Assembly: GCA_963730115.1 (NCBI GenBank)
Contig: CAVSQM010000012.1
Location: 868,001-932,000 of the forward strand
DNA from: DASQFQ01 sp963730115
GTDB taxonomy: Bacteria; Actinomycetota; Thermoleophilia; Solirubrobacterales; Solirubrobacteraceae
Reading direction: 5' to 3'
DNA length: 64,000 bases
Below are positions 48,760-57,831 of this stretch, one piece after another (the stretch's first letter is position 1; every line of letters starts with the position of its first letter). Below the pieces are notes generated by a model, which saw nothing but the letters and a program-made list of their open reading frames with translations, searched no databases and was not told the origin of the DNA. The position numbers were made by a program, and so were the translations under genes.

Positions 48760-49686
48760 TCAGGTCGCGGAGGAACGGACCGGCAGCTCCTGCTCCAGCT
48801 CGGCCACCGGCGCGAACAGGTCGCCGCGCTCCGCAACCCGCAGCAGGACCTCGGCGGAGGTGAACGAGAGCTGCTCCGGGTCGCGCGAGCCCAGCACGCC
48901 TTCGACCTCGTCCCAGGCCAGCGGCGTCGACACCGTCGGCCGCTCGCGGGCCCGCAGCGAGTAGACGTTCACGGTGGTCTTGTGCTCGTCGTTCTGGCTC
49001 CAGTCGACGAATACCTTGCCGCGACGACGCGTCTTGTTCATGTCCGACAGCACGAGCTCGGGGTGGCGGCGCTCCAGGACCTGGGCGATCCCGCGGGCGA
49101 AGCCCTTGGTCTCGCCGTAGGTCGCGGGCGTGTTGAGCGGCACGTAGACCTGCATGCCCTTCGAGCCCGATGTCTTCGGGAACGCCTCGAGGCCCAGGTG
49201 CTGGAACGCCTCGTGCAGCCGCATCGCGACCTCGGCGCACTCGACGATCGTGGCCGGCGGCCCGGGGTCGAGGTCGAAGGCGATCAAAGTGGGCGCCTTG
49301 ACGTCATGGTGGAGCGCCAGCGACGTGTGCAGCTCGAGGTCGGCGAGGTTCGCCAGCCACACCAGCGTCGGCAGGTCGTTGCAGAGCGTGAAGTCGATCG
49401 TGCGCGCGTTATGGCGGCTGTAGACGGCCGCGGTCTGCACCCAGTCGGGGCGGTGGCTCGGGCTCTGCTTCTCGTAGAAGTACTGCTGCTCGACGCCGTT
49501 GGGGTAACGCTTGAGCGTCAGCGGGCGGTCGTAAAGGTGCGGCAGCACGGCGGGCGCGATGCGCGTGTAGTAGTCGATCACCTGGCCCTTGGTGAAGCCG
49601 GCCTCGGGGTACAGGACCTTGGTGAGGTTGGAGAGCGAGAGGCGGCGGTCGCCGATCTCGACCTCGAGGCGCTTGGCGGGCGGCAT
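48760..49686 (-). CDS. ligD: LigD-type polymerase/primase (stand-alone NHEJ polymerase)
   Basis: A 308-residue archaeo-eukaryotic primase-type polymerase, as in the LigD POL domain. Motifs are LSNLTKVLYPEAGFTKGQVI, YDRPLTLKRYPNGVEQQYFY, the catalytic metal pair in LIAFDLDPGPPATIVECAEV, TSGSKGMQVYVPL, and GKVFVDWSQNDEHKTTVNVY. It fills gaps and adds nucleotides during non-homologous end joining. It is separate from the ligase polypeptide at 58026-59454, with ku at 53331-54209, so the LigD activities are split. Confidence 0.9.
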   Translation of the reverse strand: MPPAKRLEVEIGDRRLSLSNLTKVLYPEAGFTKGQVIDYYTRIAPAVLPHLYDRPLTLKRYPNGVEQQYFYEKQSPSHRPDWVQTAAVYSRHNARTIDFTLCNDLPTLVWLANLADLELHTSLALHHDVKAPTLIAFDLDPGPPATIVECAEVAMRLHEAFQHLGLEAFPKTSGSKGMQVYVPLNTPATYGETKGFARGIAQVLERRHPELVLSDMNKTRRRGKVFVDWSQNDEHKTTVNVYSLRARERPTVSTPLAWDEVEGVLGSRDPEQLSFTSAEVLLRVAERGDLFAPVAELEQELPVRSSAT

Positions 49687-49743
49687 GGCACGCCGACGGT
49701 AGCCGAGCGTTTGGGCCGGGCGTGGCGAGGTTAGCTCTAGGAC

Positions 49744-50745
49744 ATGGCTTCCGAACCCAAGATCGACAAGAACGATCCCGCCCAGCGCGAGGCCGGGCGC
49801 AAGCTGCTGCTCCAGTATCTCGAGGAGGCGCACGCGACCGAGCAGGCGCTGGTGACGAACCTGCGCGCGCACATCGCGATGACGCCGCGGGGCAGCTACC
49901 GCGCGTCGCTCGAGCGCCACCTGACCGAGACCCAGGAGCACGAGCAGGCCGTCGCCCGCCGGATCCGCGAGATCGGCCGCGGCCAGGGCGTGCTCCACGC
50001 CGCCTACGGCGTGCTGACCACCGCCGTCGGCCAGGCGCTCGTCCTCACCAAGGGCCCGCTCGACCTGCTGCGCGGCGGCCCGCGCGGCGAGCAGAAGCTG
50101 CTCAAGAACGCCCGCGACGAGGTCGTCACCGAGGCGCTCGAGATCGCCACCTACGACGCGATCGAGGCGCTCGCCCAGGCGCTCGGCGACGAGCCGACCG
50201 CGCGGCTCGCGGCGCGCCACCGCGCCCAGGAGGAGCAGATGATGAGCGAGCTGCGCGAGCACATCCCGCGCCTCGGCCAAGCCGTCGCGCAGGCGCGCGC
50301 CGGCGGCCGCCCGAGCTTCGACTGGGGCGAGACCGGCGCGGCCGATTCCGTCCGCTCCGCCCGCCGCACGACACAGAAGCGGGCCGCCACCACGCGCCGC
50401 CCGCGGGTGCGCAAGACGCAGCCGCCGACCTCCGACTACGACTCGCTCACCGCGAGCGAGGCGGTCGGCAAGCTCAGCGACTTCACGCAGGCGCAGCTGA
50501 AGGCGACGATCGCCTACGAGCGGTCGCACCGCAAGCGCACGACGGTGGTCGAGCGCGCCAAGTCGCTGCAGGAGGACGAGCCGTTCGACGGCTACGACGA
50601 GCTGACCGCACGCGAGGTCGCGCAACGGCTGACCGATGCCGAAGAGGCCACCACCCGTCGCGTCCGCGAGTACGAGGGGCGCCACAAGCGGCGCGTCGAG
50701 GTGCTCGAGACAGCGCAGCGCCAGCTCAGCGGGGCGTCGTCATGA
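49744..50745 (+). CDS. DUF892 (ferritin-like) protein with repeated helical tail
   Basis: 333 residues. The N-terminal 175 form a DUF892/YciE-like ferritin-like bundle: LLLQYLEEAHATEQALVTNL, RHLTETQEHEQAVARRIREI, ATYDAIEALAQALGDEP and RHRAQEEQMMSELREHIPRL. After a basic linker, residues 232-330 carry two imperfect repeats of about 45 residues beginning YDSLTASEAVGKLSDF and YDELTAREVAQRLTDA, each with YExxHKxR and a V-x-E-x-A ending. DUF892 proteins are stress-linked. The gene is followed without a gap by a Pro-rich ORF and an antiporter. Confidence 0.8.
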   Translation: MASEPKIDKNDPAQREAGRKLLLQYLEEAHATEQALVTNLRAHIAMTPRGSYRASLERHLTETQEHEQAVARRIREIGRGQGVLHAAYGVLTTAVGQALVLTKGPLDLLRGGPRGEQKLLKNARDEVVTEALEIATYDAIEALAQALGDEPTARLAARHRAQEEQMMSELREHIPRLGQAVAQARAGGRPSFDWGETGAADSVRSARRTTQKRAATTRRPRVRKTQPPTSDYDSLTASEAVGKLSDFTQAQLKATIAYERSHRKRTTVVERAKSLQEDEPFDGYDELTAREVAQRLTDAEEATTRRVREYEGRHKRRVEVLETAQRQLSGASS

Positions 50746-50936
50746 GCGTCCTCGAAGTCCCCACCTCGCCCGACATCCCCACCACCCCGGTCGTGCCGGA
50801 CGCCCCGGTGCAGCCGGCGGTGCCGGACCCGGGCCCGGCCGTGCCGGACACGCCGGAAGGGCCGGATCAGCCCAAGCCCGACGACCCGCTGCCTCCGGAC
50901 CCGGACGGGCCTGAGGTGCCGCCGCCCAACGAGTGA
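50742..50936 (+). CDS. Small proline-rich protein
   Basis: A 64-residue protein that is about one third Pro with Asp, Val and Gly (PDIPTTPVVPDAPVQPAVPD). It overlaps the preceding stop (ATGA) and the following GTG start (GTGA), so it is translated within the operon. It looks like a disordered linker or tail. No function can be assigned. It might have been the tail of the neighbouring protein. Confidence 0.55.
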   Translation: MSVLEVPTSPDIPTTPVVPDAPVQPAVPDPGPAVPDTPEGPDQPKPDDPLPPDPDGPEVPPPNE

Positions 50937-52282
50937 TCGTCGCGGCGGCGGACACGGGCTTCACGTTCGCCGACACCTTCCCGATCGGCCTGCTGTTCGT
51001 CGGCCTCGCCGTCTTCGCGGCGGTGGGGGCGATGTCGCACGAGCACGAGCGGGCGTTCTCCGCCGCGCTGATCTACCTCGGGCTCGGGGCGGTCGCGGCG
51101 GCCGCGATCCAAATCTTCGACATCCCCTGGGTCGACCCGTTCGAGGACGAGAAGGTGATCGAGCACGTCGCGGAGGTCGCGCTGATCTTCGCGCTGTTCT
51201 CGTCGGGCCTGAAGCTCGACCGCCCGCTGCGCTGGCGCGAGTGGAGCTCCGTGACGCGGCTGCTCGTACTCGCGATGCCGCTCACGATGGCCGGCATCGC
51301 GCTGTTCGGCTCCCAGGTGATGGGCCTCTCGCTGGGTGCGGCGCTGCTGCTGGGCGCCATCCTCGCTCCCACCGACCCGGTGCTCGCGGGCGACATCGGC
51401 GTGGGGCCGCCCGGCGACGAGGCCGAGCACGAGCCGAACTTCGCGCTGACCGCGGAGGCGGGCGGCAACGACGGCCTCGCCGCGCCGCTCGTGTTGATCG
51501 GGCTCTTCGTCGCCGAGGAAAGTGGGACCGGCTGGCTCGGCGAGTGGTTCGTGGCCGACCTGCTCTACGCGTGCCTCGCGGGCGTGGCGATCGGCGTCGC
51601 GGTCGGCTGGGCGGCGGCCTGGAGCGTCCACGTGCTGCGCGACCGCGAGCTGCTCGCCCCGGCGTTCGACGGCTATCACGCGGTCGCCACCGCGCTCATC
51701 CTCTACGGCGTCGCCGAGGCCGCCGGCGGTTACGGCTTCCTCGCCGTGTTCGCCGGCGGGCTCGCGTTCCGCCGCTACGAGCACGGACACGAGCTCAACG
51801 GGCGCGTCCACGCGGGGGCCGAGCAGGTCGAGAAGTTCATGGAGCTCGCCGCGATCCTGCTGCTCGGCTCGCTCCTCACGGGCGCCGGGCTCACCGCCCC
51901 CGGCTGGGAGGGCTGGGTGCTGGCGATCGTGCTGCTCGTGGTCATCCGGCCGCTCAGCACGTTCCTCTCGCTGATCGGCTCCCAGGTCGAAGGCGCGGGC
52001 GGACGGTCGTTCGTGGCGTGGTTCGGCGTGCGCGGCGTCGGCACCCTCTACTACGCCGCGACGGTGATCGGCGCCGGCGCGCTGTCGGGCGGCGAGGAGG
52101 AGCTCGTGGTGTGGACGGCGATCGCGTGCGTGATCGTCTCGATCATCGTCCACGGCGTGACCGGCGGTCCGGCGCTGCGCCTGTTGTTCCGGGATGTCGC
52201 CGAGGAGGAGCAGGAGCAGGCCGAGCCGTCGCTCAGGCCGCGATCCGCTCCAGAGCCGGCGACGACTCGCGCTCGTCGATGA
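50933..52282 (+). CDS. CPA1 family cation:proton antiporter
   Basis: A 449-residue membrane protein with about 12 helices. CPA1 features include FALFSSGLKLDRPLRWREWS, AILAPTDPVLAGDIGVG with the TDP element, AEAGGNDGLAAPLVLIGLF with the ion-binding Asp of ND, and VAWFGVRGVGTLYYAATVIG. It would exchange Na+ or K+ for H+ across the cytoplasmic membrane. The GTG start overlaps the Pro-rich ORF. The C-terminus overlaps the convergent topoisomerase gene by 50 bp. Confidence 0.9.
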   Translation: MIVAAADTGFTFADTFPIGLLFVGLAVFAAVGAMSHEHERAFSAALIYLGLGAVAAAAIQIFDIPWVDPFEDEKVIEHVAEVALIFALFSSGLKLDRPLRWREWSSVTRLLVLAMPLTMAGIALFGSQVMGLSLGAALLLGAILAPTDPVLAGDIGVGPPGDEAEHEPNFALTAEAGGNDGLAAPLVLIGLFVAEESGTGWLGEWFVADLLYACLAGVAIGVAVGWAAAWSVHVLRDRELLAPAFDGYHAVATALILYGVAEAAGGYGFLAVFAGGLAFRRYEHGHELNGRVHAGAEQVEKFMELAAILLLGSLLTGAGLTAPGWEGWVLAIVLLVVIRPLSTFLSLIGSQVEGAGGRSFVAWFGVRGVGTLYYAATVIGAGALSGGEEELVVWTAIACVIVSIIVHGVTGGPALRLLFRDVAEEEQEQAEPSLRPRSAPEPATTRARR

Positions 52283-53300
52283 GGTCGAGCACGGCCTGCT
52301 CGACCACCGGCTGGTGGATCGGCAGCTCGCCCGGCGCCACGGTGTCGGCGAGCTCGCCGAGCACGCCGGTGATCACCAGCCCGCCGTTGTACGCGTCGAT
52401 CACGCGCGGGTCGATGTAGGAGGCGCGGCAGACCGCCGGCGTGTTGCCGAGGTAGTGCGAGACCTCCTTGACCGCCCGCGTGACCGCGCGCTTGCGCCCG
52501 GTCTTGGTGCTCGCGGCATCGCCCGCCACCGCCAGCCCGATCGCGGCCAGCATCGTCGCCGCCCAGGTGCGGAAGTCCTTGGCCGAGAAGTCGTCGCCGG
52601 TGGCCTCCTTGAGGTACTCGTTGATGTCAGCCGAGCGGACGTCGGACCACGAGCGGCCGTTCTTGAACGCGAGCAGCTCCGGCCCGCCGCCGCGCCGGCG
52701 CTTGAGCGCCGCGACGACATCGAAGGCGGCCGGGTCGACCACGCCCTGGATGCGCCGCTTGCCGCTCTTGGCGGTGTAGTCGAACACCATTCCGCAGTGC
52801 TCGGGGTCGAGCGTGACGTGCTCCTTGCGCATCGTCGCCAGCCCGTAGGACTCGTTCTCGGCCGCGTACTGCTCGGAGCCGACGCGGAAGAAGCCGCGGT
52901 CCAGCAGGCGCACCGCGCAGGCCAGCACGCGGTCGCGGGTCAGCTCCTCCGTGCCGTTGAGCTGCCCGTCGACGTGCTCGCGCAGCTGCGGCAGCGCGCG
53001 GGCGAAGCGCGTCATCTCGTCGAACTTCTCGGAGTCGCGCCGTGTGCGCCACTGCGAGTGGTAGATGTACTGCTTGCGGCCGGCGGCGTCGACCCCCGTC
53101 GCCTGCAGGTGCCCGAGCGTGTCCGCGCAGATCCAGACGTCCTTCCAGGCCGGCGGGATGCCCAGCTCGGCGATCCGCTCGATGTCCTCGGGGTCGGTGA
53201 CGCGCTCGCCGTCGGAGTCGAGGTAGGTGAAGCCCTTGCCGTGCTTGCGGCGGGTGAGGCCAGGGGAGGAGCAGTCGGCGCGCCGCAACCGGGGAGACAT
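52233..53300 (-). CDS. DNA topoisomerase IB (poxvirus/bacterial type)
   Basis: A 355-residue TopIB. It has the N-terminal domain KGFTYLDSDGERVTDPEDIE and IPPAWKDVWICADTLGHLQA, then QYIYHSQWRTRRDSEKFDEM. In the catalytic domain, RVGSEQYAAENESYGLATMR carries the first active Arg. KSGKRRIQGVVD and AKDFRTWAATMLAAIGLAVA add the Lys and Arg positions, and the nucleophile Tyr lies in AVCRASYIDPRVIDAYNGG. It relaxes supercoils via a 3'-phosphotyrosyl link. It ends a run of minus-strand genes after ku, 30 bp apart. Confidence 0.92.
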   Translation of the reverse strand: MSPRLRRADCSSPGLTRRKHGKGFTYLDSDGERVTDPEDIERIAELGIPPAWKDVWICADTLGHLQATGVDAAGRKQYIYHSQWRTRRDSEKFDEMTRFARALPQLREHVDGQLNGTEELTRDRVLACAVRLLDRGFFRVGSEQYAAENESYGLATMRKEHVTLDPEHCGMVFDYTAKSGKRRIQGVVDPAAFDVVAALKRRRGGGPELLAFKNGRSWSDVRSADINEYLKEATGDDFSAKDFRTWAATMLAAIGLAVAGDAASTKTGRKRAVTRAVKEVSHYLGNTPAVCRASYIDPRVIDAYNGGLVITGVLGELADTVAPGELPIHQPVVEQAVLDLIDERESSPALERIAA

Positions 53301-53330
53301 GACGAGGAGTCTTCCCGGACGCGGCCGGAA

Positions 53331-54209
53331 CTACTTCTTCGCGCCGGCCTTCTCGCGCGACTTCTTGCCGGAGCCGGACTTGCCGTTCGACTTCGCGTCG
53401 GACTTGCTCGTCGAGCCCGCGCCGGGATCCTTGACGGCGGCCAGGCTCGCCTCGAGCGCGGCCATCAGGTCGGGCACCTTCTCCGGCTCCTCGTCCTGCG
53501 GCTGGATCGCGATCTCCTCGCCGTCGGCCTTGCGCTCGATCAGCTCGAGCACCTTCTCGCGGTACTCGTCGTGGTACTTGCCGGGCTCGAAGTCCGACGA
53601 CAGCGAGGCGATCAGCTGCTGCGCCATCTTGAGCTCGCGGTCCGAGGTCTTGAGGTCCTTCGCGTCCGGCACCTCGTCGAGGTCGTCGGCCGGCACGACC
53701 TCGTCGTGGAAGATCATCGTCTCCATGGTCAGCACGTCGCCGGCGGCGGGGCGGATGGCGACGAGCTGCTCCTTGGAGCGCAGCACCACGCGGGCGATCG
53801 CGACCTTGCCGGACTCGCGCATCGCCTCGAGCAGCAGCGCGTAGGCCTTGCCCGCGCCCTTGTCCGGCACCAGGTAGTACGGGTGGTCGTAGAAGATCGG
53901 GTCGATGTCCTCGAGGTCGACGAAGTCCTCGATGTCGATCGCGCGGGTCTTCTCCGGCGCGATCGAGTCGAGCTCCTCGGGCGTGACGACGACGTACCGC
54001 TCCTTCGTCAGCTCGAAGCCCTTGACGATCTTGTCGTAGGACACCTCCTCGTCGGTGACGGAGTCCACGCGCTTCTGGGCGATGCGGTGGCCCGTCTCGG
54101 AGTTGAGCTGATGGAAGCGGACGGTCTTGCGCGAGACCGCCGAGTAGAGCTTGACGGGCACGTTGACGAGCCCGAAGGAGATGGCGCCGCTCCAGATCGA
54201 CCGAGGCAT
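53331..54209 (-). CDS. ku: Ku protein (NHEJ)
   Basis: A 292-residue bacterial Ku. It starts MPRSIWSGAISFGLVNVPVK, followed by the core beta-barrel (RFHQLNSETGHRIAQKRVDS, YDKIVKGFELTKERYVVVTP) and FYDHPYYLVPDKGAGKAYAL. The C-terminus is a Lys/Ser-rich tail typical of actinobacterial Ku, linked to DNA threading. It binds DNA ends and recruits the LigD proteins encoded at 48760-49686 and 58026-59454. It starts 5 bp after the upstream hydrolase stop. Confidence 0.95.
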   Translation of the reverse strand: MPRSIWSGAISFGLVNVPVKLYSAVSRKTVRFHQLNSETGHRIAQKRVDSVTDEEVSYDKIVKGFELTKERYVVVTPEELDSIAPEKTRAIDIEDFVDLEDIDPIFYDHPYYLVPDKGAGKAYALLLEAMRESGKVAIARVVLRSKEQLVAIRPAAGDVLTMETMIFHDEVVPADDLDEVPDAKDLKTSDRELKMAQQLIASLSSDFEPGKYHDEYREKVLELIERKADGEEIAIQPQDEEPEKVPDLMAALEASLAAVKDPGAGSTSKSDAKSNGKSGSGKKSREKAGAKK

Positions 54210-54214
54210 GGTTC

Positions 54215-54988
54215 CTATTGTGACGGAACGCCCGCGGCGGCACGGAGAATTGCAGCCAGCTCGTGCGGCCGGTCCTCCGGAACGAAGGTCCACGAGTCCT
54301 CGATCCACCGGATCGTGGCGTCCGGGAAGTCGGCGGCGAGCCGCTCCGCCAGCGAGGGTGGGAACACGAGCCGGTCCTCGCGCGCCCACGCGAGCGTCAC
54401 GGGCTTCTCGAACCTCCTCAGCCGCGGCACGGCGTCGTGCAGGTGGCGCGGGTCGACGCCGCGCAGGACGCGCCGCAGGTCGTGCCGGATGGCGGGATCG
54501 CGGCTCGGGGCCGCCCAGGCGTCGGTGACCGCGCGCTCGATCGGGCGCTTGGCGAGCCGGCCGTAGGCGATCGGCAGCCTCCGCAACGCGGGCACGCGCA
54601 GCGTGGCGGCGATCGCCTCGACGCCGCCGGGCACCCGCGCGGCCAGCTGCAACGGCCGGAAGAGCGGCGGGAAGAAGCGCTCGTAGGCGTCGCAGTTCGT
54701 GAGCACGAGCCCGCCGAGCCGCTCCGGGTGGTGGGCGGCGACGAGCTGCGCGATCGCGCCGCCGGTGTCGTTGCCGACGAGCAGGACGTCGTCGTAGGGC
54801 TCGAGCAGCCCCGCGACGTGGCGAGCGAGGCCGGGCGGGGTGAGATCCATGCCGGGCACCGGCGTGGTGTGCGAGCCGAGCGGCAGCGTCGGCGTCACCG
54901 CCTCGATCCCGTCGCCCAGCGCAGGCAGGACCTTGCGCCACAGCGTGTGGTCGGTGAGCAGCCCGTGGAGGAAGACGACGGTCCTCAT
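54215..54988 (-). CDS. Alpha/beta hydrolase
   Basis: A 257-residue alpha/beta hydrolase with oxyanion region VVFLHGLLTDHTLWRKVLPA and nucleophile elbow DVLLVGNDTGGAIAQLVAAH, where an Asp takes the nucleophile position (GNDTGG), as in haloalkane dehalogenase/epoxide hydrolase-like enzymes. The acid candidate is in AWAREDRLVFP. The expected final His is not in the usual place, so catalytic activity is unproven. The ATG at 54988 overlaps the methyltransferase stop (ATGA). It precedes ku. Confidence 0.8.
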   Translation of the reverse strand: MRTVVFLHGLLTDHTLWRKVLPALGDGIEAVTPTLPLGSHTTPVPGMDLTPPGLARHVAGLLEPYDDVLLVGNDTGGAIAQLVAAHHPERLGGLVLTNCDAYERFFPPLFRPLQLAARVPGGVEAIAATLRVPALRRLPIAYGRLAKRPIERAVTDAWAAPSRDPAIRHDLRRVLRGVDPRHLHDAVPRLRRFEKPVTLAWAREDRLVFPPSLAERLAADFPDATIRWIEDSWTFVPEDRPHELAAILRAAAGVPSQ

Positions 54989-55581
54989 CGCGGGCGCAGA
55001 CGGTAGACCGTCACCGGCCCGTCGGCCTCCTCCGCCAGCCGCTCGAACGCGGCCAGGAAGTCGTCGGCCGGGGCGCGGCCGGGGTCGGCCAGCCACAGCT
55101 CGCCGCGCGCGCCGAGGAGCGGCGGCAGCAGCTCGAGCAGCGGCGCGACGTTGCGTCGCTCGTAGAGCAGGTCGGCGCCGAGCACGAGGTCCCACGGCGC
55201 GCGTGCGAGCAGCGGCGCCGGGCGCTGCCAGTCGACGATCTCCATCTCCAGCTCCGCCCCGTTGCGCTCCGCGTTGTCGCGCAGCAGCTCGATCGCCTGC
55301 GGCGACCAGTCGGTCGCCAGCACGCGCCCGCCCGCCAGCGCGGCGGCGAGGCTCGGCAGCCCGAGCCCGCAGCCGAGCTCGAGCACGCGGGCGCCGCGCA
55401 GCGCGCGGGCGGCGACCCGGCGCGCGAGCGCCACGCCGCTCGGCCACAGCTCCGCCCAGTAGGGCAGGTACTCCTCGTGCTCGAACGCGTGGTCGTCGAG
55501 CAGGGCCTCCGTGTCGCGCGGGCGCAGCACCTGCAGCGCCACCCCGCGCAGCGGGACGCTCTCCTCGACGAGGTCGTCCAC
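54985..55581 (-). CDS. Methyltransf_16-like protein lysine methyltransferase family protein
   Basis: A 198-residue class I methyltransferase. Before the SAM site comes LPYWAELWPSGVALARRVAA, typical of the METTL21/EEF2KMT-like family, then motif I RVLELGCGLGLPSLAAALAG and acidic VLATDWSPQAIELLRDNAER. The post-II motif is WDLVLGADLLYERRNVAP in place of the DxxY pattern. The family methylates lysines of proteins; the bacterial target is unknown. The GTG at 55581 directly follows the stop of the aldo/keto reductase. Confidence 0.8.
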   Translation of the reverse strand: MDDLVEESVPLRGVALQVLRPRDTEALLDDHAFEHEEYLPYWAELWPSGVALARRVAARALRGARVLELGCGLGLPSLAAALAGGRVLATDWSPQAIELLRDNAERNGAELEMEIVDWQRPAPLLARAPWDLVLGADLLYERRNVAPLLELLPPLLGARGELWLADPGRAPADDFLAAFERLAEEADGPVTVYRLRPR

Positions 55582-56449
55582 CTAAGTGGCGGCCTCGCTG
55601 ATCGCGTCGAGCTGCTCGCGGCGTGAGCTCCAGCTCGACCGCGCGGGCGGAGTCGGTGATGCTCTCCGGGCGGCTCGCGCCCGGGATCGGGATCACGGTC
55701 GGGCCGAGCGAGAGCAGCCAGGCCAGCGCGACCTGCTGGGGCGAGACGCCGTGCTCGCCGGCGGCCCGGCGCACCGGGTCGACGTCGGCGGTGCCGTCGG
55801 ACTTGCCGATGCCGCCCAGCGGCGACCAGGGCAGGAACGCGATCTCGCGCTCCGTGCACGCGTCGACCTCGCCCTTGCCGAGCGGGCCGGTGTAGCCCAG
55901 CGAGAGCTGGTTCTGGACCGAGACGATCTCGGCGACCCCGAGCGCCTCCTCGAGCTGCTCGACGGTGCAGTTGGAGAGCCCGATCCAGCGCACCTTGCCC
56001 TCGTCCTGGAGCTCCTTGAAGGCGCCGACGGTCTCGGCGTAGGGCACGTTCGGGTCCGGGCGGTGGTACTGGTAGAGGTCGATCCGGTCGGTGCCGAGCG
56101 CCTTCAGCGACGCCTCGCAGGCGGCGCGGATGTGCTCGGGGCGGCCGTCGATCTCCCACGCCCCGCCGGGCCGGATGTGGCCGGCCTTGGTGGCCACGAG
56201 GACGCGGTCGTAGCGGCCCTGCAGCGCCTTGGCGATCAGGCGCTCGTTGTGGCCGACCTCGTTCTCGTCGACGCAGTAGGCGTCCGCGGTGTCGATCAGG
56301 TTCACGCCGGCGTCGAGCGCCGCGTGGATCGTGCGGATCGACTGCTCTTCCGGCGGTCTGCCCGAGAGGGCCATCGGCATGGCGCCGAGCCCGATCGGGA
56401 AGACCTCCGTGCCCGCCAGCCGACGGGTGCGCGTATCGATAGTTGTCAT
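55582..56449 (-). CDS. Aldo/keto reductase, frameshift near the 3' end
   Basis: About 288 codons. An AKR TIM barrel is evident: GTEVFPIGLGAMPMALSGRP, the catalytic Asp/Tyr block LIDTADAYCVDENEVGHNER, the Lys in VLVATKAGHIRPGG and GTDRIDLYQYHRPDPNVPYA. NADPH-binding residues lie in VIPIPGASRPESITDSA. One extra base at about 55618 alters only the last ten residues. Without it the end reads ELTPEQLDAISEAAT and stops at 55582, abutting the methyltransferase GTG. The reductase acts on aldehydes or ketones; the substrate is unknown. Confidence 0.88.
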
Positions 56450-56487
56450 GTCAACCACCTTCCCAGTCGGAAAGACCGGCAAACGGG

Positions 56488-57825
56488 TCACGAGCGCGAG
56501 ACGGCCGCGGCGGCCGCTTCCCCCGAGCGCACGGCCCCATCCATGTACCCGCTCCAGCGATCCGCATACTCCGCGCCGGCCCAGTGGATCGGGCCGACCG
56601 GCGGGCGCAGCGCGCGGCCGAAGGCCGTCCAGCCGCCGGGCGGCAGGTAGCAGCCGTAGCAGCCGCGGGTCCACTCCTCGTCGGCCCAGTTCTGCTCGTA
56701 GAGCGCCTCCGGCCTGGCGGCCCGCGGGCCGAACAGCCGGGTCAGCGTGCCGAGCACCGCGGCGCGGCGCCGGTCCTCCGGCCAGGTCCCGAGCTCGCGC
56801 GCGAGCGCGCCCTCGAGAAACGCCAGCAGCACGCCCGGCGAGCCGTCGGGCGGGGAGTTGTCGAAGATGACCTTGGCCGGGCCCTCGTTCGAGCCGGCCT
56901 GGCCGGTGAGGCCGTCCGCGCGCCAGAACGGCTCGTCGTAGACGGCGTGGCACTTGATCACCGAGCCCTGCGCGGTGCGCTGCGTGAGCTGGTCGCGCAG
57001 CCCCGGCAGCGCCGGGCGGTAGTCGATGCGGCCGGCCAGCACCGGCGGCACGGCGACGATCGCGCGGCGGGCGCGGATCCCCTCGACGGTGACGGCCTCG
57101 CCGCCCCACTCGATCGTCCGCACCGGCGTGCCGAGCCGCACGTCGAGCCCGTCCGCGAGCTTGATCGCGAGCGTCTGCGAGCCGCCCACGAAGCGGTCCT
57201 GCTGCGCGCCGCCGTCGGTCGAGATGAGCAGCTCGAGACCGCCCGCGGAGGCGATGTAGAAGAGGACGCCGAGCAGCGACAGGTCCTCCGGCTCGGCCGC
57301 CCACACGCCCTCGACGACGCCCTCCATCAGCCCGCGCCCGGACCGCGTGCGCAGGTTGCGGCGCATCCAGGTGCGGAACGTCTGCGCGTCCCACTCGGCC
57401 GCCCGCCGCGCCGCCCACGGGGCGGAGGCCGGCACGCGCTTCGCCATCCGGTCGAGCCGGAACGCGGCCTGGGCGAAGTCGGCCAGCCCGTGCGGCGGCA
57501 GCTTCGGGACGCTGCCGCGGTAGCGCCGCGCGGTGCCGTCGAACTCGACGAGGTGCTCGCCGTCGCCGAACGTCGGGAACGTGGCGACGCCGAGCTCCGC
57601 CGCCAGCGCGGCGAGCCGGTCCTGGGTCGGCCCGATCCACTGGCCGCCCGCCTCGACGACCTTGCCGTTGCCGATCTCCTGGTTGAGCGTGCGCCCGCCG
57701 ACGCGCTCGCGCGCCTCGAGCACCGCCACGCGGTGGCCCGCGCGCGCGAGGTCGCGCGCGGCGACCAGGCCCGCGAGCCCGGCGCCGACGACGATTACGT
57801 CGACTTCATCAACACCGCTTACCAT
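56488..57825 (-). CDS. Flavin monoamine oxidase family protein
   Basis: A 445-residue FAD-dependent amine oxidase. It has the dinucleotide-binding motif VDVIVVGAGLAGLVAARDLA, GHRVAVLEARERVGGRTLNQ and GGQWIGPTQDRLAALAAELG. The C-terminal FAD-binding segment is PPVGPIHWAGAEYADRWSGY and MDGAVRSGEAAAAAV. It resembles monoamine or putrescine oxidases. The ATG at 57825 is only 6 bp from the divergent ATG at 57832. It precedes the aldo/keto reductase by 38 bp on the same strand; an amine-to-aldehyde-to-alcohol route is conceivable but not shown. Confidence 0.9.
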   Translation of the reverse strand: MVSGVDEVDVIVVGAGLAGLVAARDLARAGHRVAVLEARERVGGRTLNQEIGNGKVVEAGGQWIGPTQDRLAALAAELGVATFPTFGDGEHLVEFDGTARRYRGSVPKLPPHGLADFAQAAFRLDRMAKRVPASAPWAARRAAEWDAQTFRTWMRRNLRTRSGRGLMEGVVEGVWAAEPEDLSLLGVLFYIASAGGLELLISTDGGAQQDRFVGGSQTLAIKLADGLDVRLGTPVRTIEWGGEAVTVEGIRARRAIVAVPPVLAGRIDYRPALPGLRDQLTQRTAQGSVIKCHAVYDEPFWRADGLTGQAGSNEGPAKVIFDNSPPDGSPGVLLAFLEGALARELGTWPEDRRRAAVLGTLTRLFGPRAARPEALYEQNWADEEWTRGCYGCYLPPGGWTAFGRALRPPVGPIHWAGAEYADRWSGYMDGAVRSGEAAAAAVSRS

Positions 57826-57831
57826 CGTCGT

